Below, piece by piece: positions 26,001-32,632 of a stretch of DNA of 64,000 bases. The stretch's first letter is position 1. Every line of letters begins with the position of its first letter. This stretch comes from Enoplolaimus lenunculus (lineage: Eukaryota > Nematoda > Enoplea > Enoplida > Thoracostomopsidae). Position numbers and translations under genes: made by a program. Below the pieces are notes generated by a model that saw nothing but the letters and a program-made list of their open reading frames with translations, had not been told where the DNA came from and did no database searches. The DNA lies in assembly GCA_030248215.1 (NCBI GenBank), contig JASANG010002347.1, positions 1-64,000 of the forward strand. Direction: 5' to 3'.

Positions 26001-29000
26001 TAATTCCAGCAATAATGGGTTTTTCGGTGCGCGGAATCTAAATAAATTGTCTACAAACCCTCAAAACCGATAATGGAATAGTTAGCTAATAGCTAATTTG
26101 CATATTAGCTTAATTGACCAAGCAAAATTAGGACTTTAAATTATTTAAATAATTATTAAGATTTACTGGAGGTTTTTGGGTGCGACGAATCTGCCTAGAC
26201 TGTTTACAAATCACCAAAACGGATAATTGAGCAGTTAGCTAATAGCTAATTTGCATATTAGCACAGTTTATAAGCCTAATTACAATATATCACTAATTAT
26301 TAGGGATACCAGCAATCTAATTCCAGCAATAATGGGTTTTTCGGTGCGCGGAATCTAAATAAATTGTCTACAAACCCTCAAAACCGATAATGGAATAGTT
26401 AGCTAATAGCTAATTTGCATATTAGCTTAATTGACCAAGCAAAATTAGGACTTTAAATTATTTAAATAATTATTAAGATTTACTGGAGGTTTTTGGGTGC
26501 GACGAATCTGCCTAGACTGTTTACAAATCACCAAAACGGATAATTGAGCAGTTAGCTAATAGCTAATTTGCATATTAGCACAGTTTATAAGCCTAATTAC
26601 AATATATCACTAATTATTAGGGATACCAGCAATCTAATTCCAGCAATAATGGGTTTTTCGGTGCGCGGAATCTAAATAAATTGTCTACAAACCCTCAAAA
26701 CCGATAATTGAATAGTTAGCTTATAGCTAATTTGCATATTTGCTTAATTGACGAGACAAAATTAGGACTTTATAAAATTATTCTAATAATTATTAGGGTG
26801 GCTGAAGGGTTTTTGGGTGCGAGGAATCTGATGAAATTCCTTAAAAGCCTCGAAAACTGATAAATGAATAGTTAGCTAATAACTAATTTGCATATTACCT
26901 TAATTGATTACGTGTGTTCGAGCTTCGCTCAATAAATGTAGTCCCACTACGACTGGTATTTTACGCCGTTTGTAACCAAAGCTTTAGATAATTAATTAAT
27001 TAAATCAGGGGTATTTGAAAAATCGTTTTTCCCTGGAAACTATATAATTAATTGTGTGAGATACTTAAACTGCAACTTGAGCGTGTATTCTCAAATATGT
27101 GTAGCACCTATCACCTGTTGGTAATAGGTCTTGTAAAGTTTGGAACCTGCGCGTGATGAAGGTCGAAACTCAGCACATTGTTCGCGTTTGACTTGCCCTA
27201 TACTTTTGTACCAATTTTGAGATCTGCAATTGCAGATGTTCGACAGTTTGAAAACCTATCGCTAACTGATGATGCGTGCTATATGCATTTGAGAATATGG
27301 GCCCAGATCACCATTTTTAACTGAAGCAATTTTTGAAAGATTGTTTGTAGAAATAACGTTTTTGAATAAAATACCATTATGCATTTAGCTCTGAATTTCT
27401 TCCACGGCTTTAAAATATCGGGTTTATGTCAATGTTTTGGAGCCTTATTCTCAGTCGTTCGCACCAAAACTGCCTCAATCCTATTCGCATTATCCAGCTA
27501 ATAAAAATAATAACCTCCGCTGACGGTTAAATAGTTTTATTTTGAACAATGAATATTGTTTTATTTTCAAACACACCCATTGCACTCAGGGCCTGTATTT
27601 TCAAATGTGTGTAGCACCTATCACCAGTTTGTGATTCCCCTTTTAAAACTAATGACTGGCGCGCGTTTGGAAATTAGCGCGCGTTTGGAAATTCAGCGTT
27701 TTTCGTACTTGTCTTGTCGTACTTCTGCGCTGATTTTCGAGTTTCTACAACTGCAACAGTGTGTCAGTTTGAAAGCCTGTCGCTAACTGGTGATAGACGC
27801 ATACGCATTTACTCATACGGACCAAGCCATAGACTTGCTCTAGTGCCACTTGTGTTTGGTTTGCAGAACTCGCGCTGTCAGCAATGCTGGCGATCATAGC
27901 ATTCAAACTGTTGACGGATTTTTCACAATTGCACCACGTGCTGAACCAATCATTGCGTCGTTGACAACGGTTTCTAACAATGGTACGTGCGCAGTTAATC
28001 AGACTTTCACAAAATTGAAACTGGGTATAACTTTCAACCGCCCTGCCCCCGGGCAACTTTCAACATTCGCCATGTCTACAGTTCCCTCGTAGTTTTGTTT
28101 TTCTTGCCCTATCATGGGACCCCAACGAAACAAGTAACCTTCTAAATGCAAATTCCACAATATCATGCGTACGCCAGGTGATTTTTGAGGCGGCAGTATG
28201 ATAGACACTGAAGCGTTTTTGGCTTCAGTGCGTTGCATACTGAAGCTTTTGGCTTCAGTGTGTGCTGCATATTGAAGCAAAAAAGTTTCAGTGCGCTACA
28301 CACTGAAGCTTTCTGGGTTCAGTATGTAGCACACTGAAGCAAACATTGCAGCGAACAAAGCTTCAGTGTGCTGCACACTGAAGGTAAATGCTAATTGTTC
28401 AATTTTTTACTGCGTTATATACTACCTCAAAAGTCACCTAGTGTACGCATGATGTTTAGTTTGTATAAAACACTATAGTACCAGTTGTATAACAAAATAA
28501 ATTATTGCAGCGATTTTTATGTTAATTTCCATGTTTTAAATATCGTTTTAAACTGAATTAGCTAACAATCGTCGGCTGATTAGAAAAATTCCATGAACGA
28601 TACAAATTGCAGATAAATATTTCAATGCAGATTGTATAATCTGTTAGATAACTGTATCCGGAAAGAGCATACCTACCGCATTTGATTATTCATAATTTTT
28701 CTTGGTGGCCTAAAGGCAGATCCAGGTCGAAACGCAGCGGCTATGAGCTTTGTGTTAACGGAAATCTTGTTTTGTGCTAATTTTTTGTCAGGGGCTCTAA
28801 TAGCGTATTTGTGAGCTAAATATCGGTGAAATAGGCACATGTTACTTTTGGGGCCGTCCCATTTTGGACTGTAAAAGAGTGAGCTTATATTTTAAACAAT
28901 ATTTTTGTTTAAGCTTAGGCTTAAGCCGTCACTTAGGTTTATGTTTTTTCAACGTTTGGGTTTAGGCTTAGGAATACGTTCAATATACAGTTATGGAACT

Positions 29001-30488
29001 AAAAGTAACACTGTCCGTGAAATATCGCACAGCATAACAGCAAAGTTTGAAAATTTGCGCAAAATTTATATAATCCTTAAGCAATAATATTTTTACACTT
29101 CAAGACTTCTTCAACACATAAACGCTGTTTCAATTCAATTTTTATTACAGGAGTGCTACTAATTGAAGAAGGCACTCTCGATGAAGAAAAGAAAACTCTA
29201 GTATTGAATACAGTATTTAACAGCACATTACCTCATATGAAACGATATATACCGCAAGCAGTAAGTTTCTCCTTTAATTGCGTATAGATTTGGTACCAAG
29301 AGTATAGTTCAGTGTGTAGTGATTGCAGAAAAATTGAATTTTTTTGCTAAATTATACTTTTAAGGTATTTTTACTCGCAGAATTACATTTTCCAGTTTCA
29401 ATATTTCTCATTTTAAAACGTTTTTTTGCGTTTCAAAAAATTGTACAGCAGGGTACAACCGGAGGACTGCCTCGGGCTCCGACCCCGGCTACGGCAGATT
29501 ATCGATCTCCGTTTCCGGCTCCTGCTTCGGTAGAAATTTTGCCAGAGATTGCGGCAATTTCGGTAGTGCAATTTTGCATGATTTTGCAAAATCTATCTGT
29601 TGTTGCGCGGTTCGTTTTAAATTTAGGCGCAATTTTAAGGAAAAAATTGCCGAAATTTTATCAAAAATAAGCTTAAAGCCAAACGATTTAACAATACATT
29701 ACAGATATTTGCTAAAATTAACAAGTTAAACATCATTTTAACTACCTAATTTCGCTTTAATTGCGGCTTTACCTCCGGTTAAGCCTCCGGCAAGTTTTAT
29801 TGACATCCGGCTCCGGGATTTTTCACCTTCGGTTGCACCCTGATGTACAGGGTAGGTTTTATAATTTTTAGAACAAAATCAGAATATAGTAAATCTTAGT
29901 TTGCACGCTAATAATTTATTCTAAAGTTACACACTTTATAAAGTTATTTTAGTCGTCGAATTAAGCAACTGCTTAACTCTTTTTAAACAAAAACGAATAA
30001 ACGCCGAATGTGAGCCATGGTCATACCAAGAAAGTATCAGTTTTGCTTTATATTAAGAAGGCACCAAGAGTCTACAATTCCAATTAGACTAAAGTTTGTA
30101 TAAACTGGTTAATCTGAAATAGATCAATTTTGGTCAGCGACATAAGTATTTACTTAGTTACGCTTTTAAAAACGACAAAATGGTTAAGTAATCACTTAAC
30201 ACGTACTATTAAGTCGTACTTAATAAGTAGCGTTTTAGAAACCCAGCCAATAAGTTTAACCTCAAGTGTAAATTTGCCATTAAATCATAAACGACTGGTT
30301 TAGAAAATGGTAAAATTTATTAATATTAAAATTAGCAGCGTTTTTTATATTAATATTTTTAGGTAAAACGAACATTTACAATATCTGGTGCGTATTTATC
30401 GATTGCAACAGATTACGTTTTCCATGATGGCCGACGAAAAACATTCCTTAATTATTATACCAAAATTCATACGCCCGAATATTTATAA
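14001..30488 (+). CDS. Secreted multidomain protein: disordered N-half, EGF x4, ShKT, nitrobindin-like
   Basis: Exons: 14001-15755, 16475-16883, 18395-18511, 20886-20999, 21723-21833, 23398-23508, 23998-24141, 24889-25072, 27867-27982, 29151-29260, 30363-30488. They sum to 3297 bases, 1098 residues plus stop, with every phase consistent. Residues 1-30 form a signal peptide (IGFQFLIIILLSIS). Residues about 30-720 are low-complexity, Ser/Asn/Gln/Arg-rich. Four EGF domains, one exon each in phase 1: about 722-760 (NPCKNGGTC, CNCQARWTGDTCE), 761-798 (CVCDPGWSGLKC), 799-835 (CKNGGTC, CTCPPGWTGHDC), 836-872 (EINECLSQPC, CVCSKGYTGQLCE). Residues about 873-920 have the six-Cys ShKT spacing ending in CPVTCGKC. 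Residues about 921-1098 resemble the THAP4/nitrobindin lipocalin-like barrel: IKWLVGTWEY, GTPTLNYS, DGFFTIAP, LTTVSNNG-VLLIEEGTL, FLNYYTKIHTPEYL. Likely an extracellular matrix or body-cavity protein; ligand unknown. I know no named protein with this exact order. Confidence 0.88.
17546..18258 (+). repeat. 202-bp tandem array derived from the SINE tail
   Basis: The anchor GGGTTGAT recurs at 17743, 17945 and 18147, a period of exactly 202 bases, with about 3.5 copies. Each unit is two related halves of about 100 bases, both holding CACCCGAGAGACTGG and a GTGAGAAA end, which match the 3' part of the SINE. It sits about 140 bases before the EGF1 exon. Confidence 0.85.
19589..19769 (+). other. Unassigned exon-like open frame
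   Basis: Between TAA at 19586 and a possible donor (AAAAG-GTAGAA) at 19769 a frame reads with Cys, Trp and aromatic residues (CEVLIDVKCEPSNDHFSD, VDAGFYAHEWCLIANIHNW). The composition looks more coding than the repeats around it. It lies in the intron between EGF1 and EGF2 exons, but no acceptor in the needed phase is visible, so it is not included in that gene. It may be a lost exon or chance. Confidence 0.25.
20100..20277. mobile_element. TTAGGC-bearing MITE
   Basis: CATATTCCTAAGCCTAAGTC appears twice and the right end reads GTTCCGCCCATGATCTTTAA. The left end is worn. It lies in the intron before EGF2. Confidence 0.6.
20662..20815 (+). mobile_element. tRNA-derived SINE
   Basis: AAGACGTGAGA, GGGCTCGAGTGTCAAGCTCC, an A-box-like TAGCTCAGTGATC, then GATTGAACC (B-box-like), ending in the shared tail GAAATTGAAAATATTCATGT plus GAGAAAGGGTTA. 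It lies just before the EGF2 exon. Confidence 0.65.
21007..21165. mobile_element. ATGTTACTTTTAGGG-end MITE with TTAGGC core
   Basis: Ends GACCCATGTTACTTTTAGGG and ACTAAAAGTAACATTGACC are inverted repeats, with GGCTTAGGCTTATG inside. It starts eight bases after the EGF2 exon. Confidence 0.7.
22178..22256 (-). tRNA. tRNA-like sequence (probable pseudogene)
   Basis: On the minus strand it shows an A box (TGGCGCAGTGGTAGAGTG) and a B box (GAGTTCGATCCC) at tRNA spacing. A clean seven-pair acceptor stem and anticodon stem are not seen, so it is probably a decayed copy or a SINE head. Confidence 0.4.
22575..22745. mobile_element. GGCCCGTAGCCAGCT-end repeat
   Basis: Left GCCCGTAGCTAAGGTGG, right AGCTGGCTACGGGC; inner text GGCTTAGCCACCCTGGAAAC. 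Relatives at about 17092-17275, 50650-50765, 57645-57800, 59195-59350 and 60420-60590. Confidence 0.65.
22925..23265. mobile_element. TTAGGC-bearing MITE with a GAGTCAATTTGACTC piece inside
   Basis: Left end GCGCGGATCCTTTTTCCGCA, right end GGCCTTGTTCTATACATTGG. Between 23043 and 23150 lies a fragment with GAATTTGACTCAGTTTGTGT and AGAGTCAATTTGACTCACC, half of a different palindromic family. Confidence 0.6.
23583..23920. mobile_element. CTCTAAAAGCTTAAACT-end MITE
   Basis: Left TCTCTAAAAGCTTAAACTAA, right TTAAGCTTAAGTTTTTAGAG; rich in TTAAGTTTAAGC and its complement. Related copies lie at about 24150-24450 and 54285-54620. It falls between the EGF4 and ShKT exons. Confidence 0.65.
24444..24660 (-). 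mobile_element. tRNA-derived SINE
   Basis: On the minus strand it reads GCTCCTATAGCTGAGTGGTG (A box) and, about 35 bases on, GGAGTTCGAATCCTAGC (B box). These are clear RNA polymerase III promoter boxes. It is nearly identical to the copy at 39236, so both are fairly young. Confidence 0.7.
25497..26935. mobile_element. 1.4-kb element with TTATTGAGCGAAGC inverted ends
   Basis: Left end TTATTGAGCGAAGC and right end GCTTCGCTCAATAA are exact inverted repeats. Next to the left end a hairpin (AACTCCGAGCGAAGCTCGGA) precedes a TGTCCGTC minisatellite (25576-25635) and GAACGGCTGAACCGATTTTG, a motif I recall from short DNA elements in many animals. The rest is a 317-base tandem repeat with anchor GGGTGCG at about 25861, 26178, 26495 and 26815. 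No open frame for a transposase is seen, so it is non-autonomous. It lies in an intron of the nitrobindin-like domain. Confidence 0.75.
27089..27301. mobile_element. CTCAAATGTGTGTAGCACC-end MITE
   Basis: Left TATTCTCAAATATGTGTAGC, right ATATGCATTTGAGAATATGG, inner CACCTGTTGGTAATAGG. Confidence 0.65.
27592..27822. mobile_element. CTCAAATGTGTGTAGCACC-end MITE
   Basis: Left TATTTTCAAATGTGTGTAGC, right GCTAACTGGTGATAGACGCA; the right end is worn. It stops about 45 bases before the 27867 exon. Confidence 0.6.
28162..28453. mobile_element. MITE with ATCATGCGTACGCCAGGTGA ends and hairpin repeats
   Basis: Left ATCATGCGTACGCCAGGTGA and TTTTTGAGGCGG; right CTACCTCAAAAGTCACCTAG and TGTACGCATGAT: an imperfect inverted repeat of about 35 bases. 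Between them the unit CACTGAAGC and its complement GCTTCAGTG alternate about ten times, so either strand could fold into a chain of hairpins. Confidence 0.75.
28845..29014. mobile_element. ATGTTACTTTTAGGG-end MITE with TTAGGC core
   Basis: Left end ATGTTACTTTTGGGGCCGTC, right end GAACTAAAAGTAACACTGTC, GCTTAGGCTTAAGCC inside. Confidence 0.65.
29448..29843. mobile_element. CCGG-rich element with CAGGGTACAACCGGA ends
   Basis: Left CAGGGTACAACCGGAGGACT, right CCTTCGGTTGCACCCTGATG. The arms are rich in GGCTCCG and CGGAGCC. Relatives with the same GGGTGCAACCGG end lie at about 105-455, 6290-6880, 33660-34035, 45980-46410, 52105-52475 and 58410-58820. The two arms can pair over long stretches. Confidence 0.65.
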
Positions 30489-30533
30489 AACAAAAAAATA
30501 TTCGTTTTAATTGTTTTTTCTATATTTGTTGCT

Positions 30534-30654
30534 ACACTGCCAAAAATGGTGAGTCAATTTGATTCTGGCGGAGTCGAATTTTGACTCAGTTTGTGTAGTC
30601 AGGAGAAGCCTATTTCGGAGAGAGTCAATTTGATTCACCATTTTTTGCAGTGTA
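30534..30654. mobile_element. Palindromic GAGTCAAATTGACTC MITE
   Basis: Ends ACACTGCCAAAAATGGTGAG and CACCATTTTTTGCAGTGT. It lies 45 bases past the stop codon of the EGF/ShKT gene. Confidence 0.7.
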
Positions 30655-31131
30655 CAGAGGTGCTATAGTTTTTAAAAATTTTAATGTCATCTGTACGCCG
30701 TTGGTCACTGTCTGTCAACGTGCGGTATCGTATACGCGAGCACTTTACGCAAATTCTCGCACGATACCGGACGGTGATGGACGATGATGGACGGCGCCTC
30801 ACGAAAAATAGATTGGCAGCCCGACACGCCTGATTTAAAAGAAATTATGCGTTTCGATAAATAATTCTATATCCTAAATTTAGTTTTAGAATATTGAATT
30901 TTCAGCCAACTGTACGTTAGTAGATCTAGTTGTACTAGTTAATATTGGGCCCATACTCTTATATGTGTATAGCAACAATCATCAGTTAGCTGCAGGTTGT
31001 CAAACTCACTAATTATTGCAGTTGTTGAACTTTAATATTGATACTTGAGAAGAGCAAATCATATGACAAAAATGTGCTGAATTTTGTGTGTCAACATTCT
31101 CTGGTTCGTAAGTTACAAAAAACTGTAGTGA

Positions 31132-31562
31132 TCCGAATAAGAGGGGGGCCGATATTTATTTGGCCTCTTCAGAGTGCACCCCCCTGGTATTCGGTTACGG
31201 ACAGTTATTTATTTTCAAACCTCCCTCCGCCACCCTTGGTTACTGATATATGTCCGGTATTGCAACTATCCGTTGAATTAAACGTTTTTTGCCTTGCATC
31301 CAAAGCTTTAGCGATAATGCAAGGTTATACTTTGGAATGTTACTTTTAAAACTTAAGTACGCTTTAAAGTTTCGAACTCAACTTTATTTGGTCCTGGAGG
31401 CATTTATGCGCTACAATTAGGGATAATTGACATTTATGGCATCTAAATAGGGTTTAGGGATTCTATCCGCTTACGGACTCTTATTAGGGATACGAACTCC
31501 TATTGATTAACACTCAAATGGGGACCACTTCTTATTACTCCCTCTTATTCGGGTCACTACAC
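31132..31562. mobile_element. ACCCGAATAAGAGG-end MITE
   Basis: Left end CTGTAGTGATCCGAATAAGA, right end CTTATTCGGGTCACTAC. At about 431 bases it is longer than the 8821 copy and shares its middle with 42012-42422. Confidence 0.7.
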
Positions 31563-31805
31563 TATCACCAACTGGTGACAGGTGCTACACACATTTGAGA
31601 ATACGGGCCTAGGTCTTTCGAAACCTTTTTGTAATTTAATAATAGATTTGTTTCCTTTTGTACCCTTTACTCCACATGGTTAAACCTAAGCCTTGAATTG
31701 TTAAAGCCCTTCTCTGGTTCTGTTATGAGAGTCTTGTTGGGGCTCTAAATTAACTGCCGTTATATACGATCATTGTCTAAGCATATAAAAAGTATCATCA
31801 AACAG

Positions 31806-32065
31806 CGGTAAAGTAATCGGATAATGGTATCGGCCCATGTATAGAATAGGGCCGGATCGCTTTCCGACGGCGCTGTAATAGAGCCAGCTTAAGCTTTAGG
31901 CTAACATTTTTGCTTCGGCTTAGGCTTAGGCTTAGAAATAGGCACATCCTTACGCTTAGGTTTAGGCTTAGGCCTAGGTTTAGTATTAGGCCTAGGCTTA
32001 GGCTTAGACCTAGGCTTAGGCTTAGGAATATGCGTATACTACTGTTCCGGCCCACCACTTCTGTA
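31806..32065. mobile_element. TTAGGC-bearing MITE, densest copy
   Basis: Ends GGCCCATGTATAGAATAGGG and the CCGGCCCAC...TGTACATC region. The centre holds more than ten TTAGGC or TTAGGT units, including an almost perfect run at 31918-31933. Because both strands of such a run stay open, short Leu/Arg-rich frames appear that are not genes. Confidence 0.7.
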
Positions 32066-32274
32066 CATCAGCCATCGTATCAAACAGCTTCGAGACCAGC
32101 AATTGTTTAGTAGAATGGTAAGAACATTTTCAGGACGGCAAGCGAAACTTCTCGAAAAATAAAATTGTTTTAAAACATTGAAGAAACTCGGCCAAGAAGG
32201 GCGAAGATGCTCGCAGACATGATAGCGGTTTCGTCGCTGCCTGTACTTACGGCCCGTTTTAGGCTAACTATTGG

Positions 32275-32575
32275 ATTGGCCCATGCTTACTTTAAGGGGC
32301 GTCCAGGTTTCTGGTGGGTCTATAAAAGAGTAGGTTTAGATTCTAGATTACATTTTTTGCTTAGACTAGGCTTAGGCTTAGGCTTAAGCTTAAGAACACA
32401 TTTTTGCAACGCTTAGGTTAGGCTTAGGAATACACTTAATGTACTATTTTTACGCTCCTAAAAGTAACATTGTCCGGCTTAAGCTTAAGAACACATTTTT
32501 GCAACGCTTAGGTTAGGCTTAGGAATACACTTAATGTACTATTTTTACGCTCCTAAAAGTAACATTGTCCGGCTT
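32275..32575. mobile_element. ATGTTACTTTTAGGG-end MITE with its right half doubled
   Basis: It starts near TTGGCCCATGCTTACTTTAA. The segment from GGCTTAAGCTTAAGAACACA to CTAAAAGTAACATTGTCC (about 32384-32475) recurs almost unchanged from about 32475 to 32573. Confidence 0.65.
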
Positions 32576-32632
32576 AGGAAAATATGTATTCTACCGTTGC
32601 TCCCAACAATCTAATGTTAATCGCTCTGGATA

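Noticed and set aside
31798-32110. Leu/Arg-rich frames on both strands
   Set aside because: Produced by TTAGGC repeats, which lack stops; not coding.
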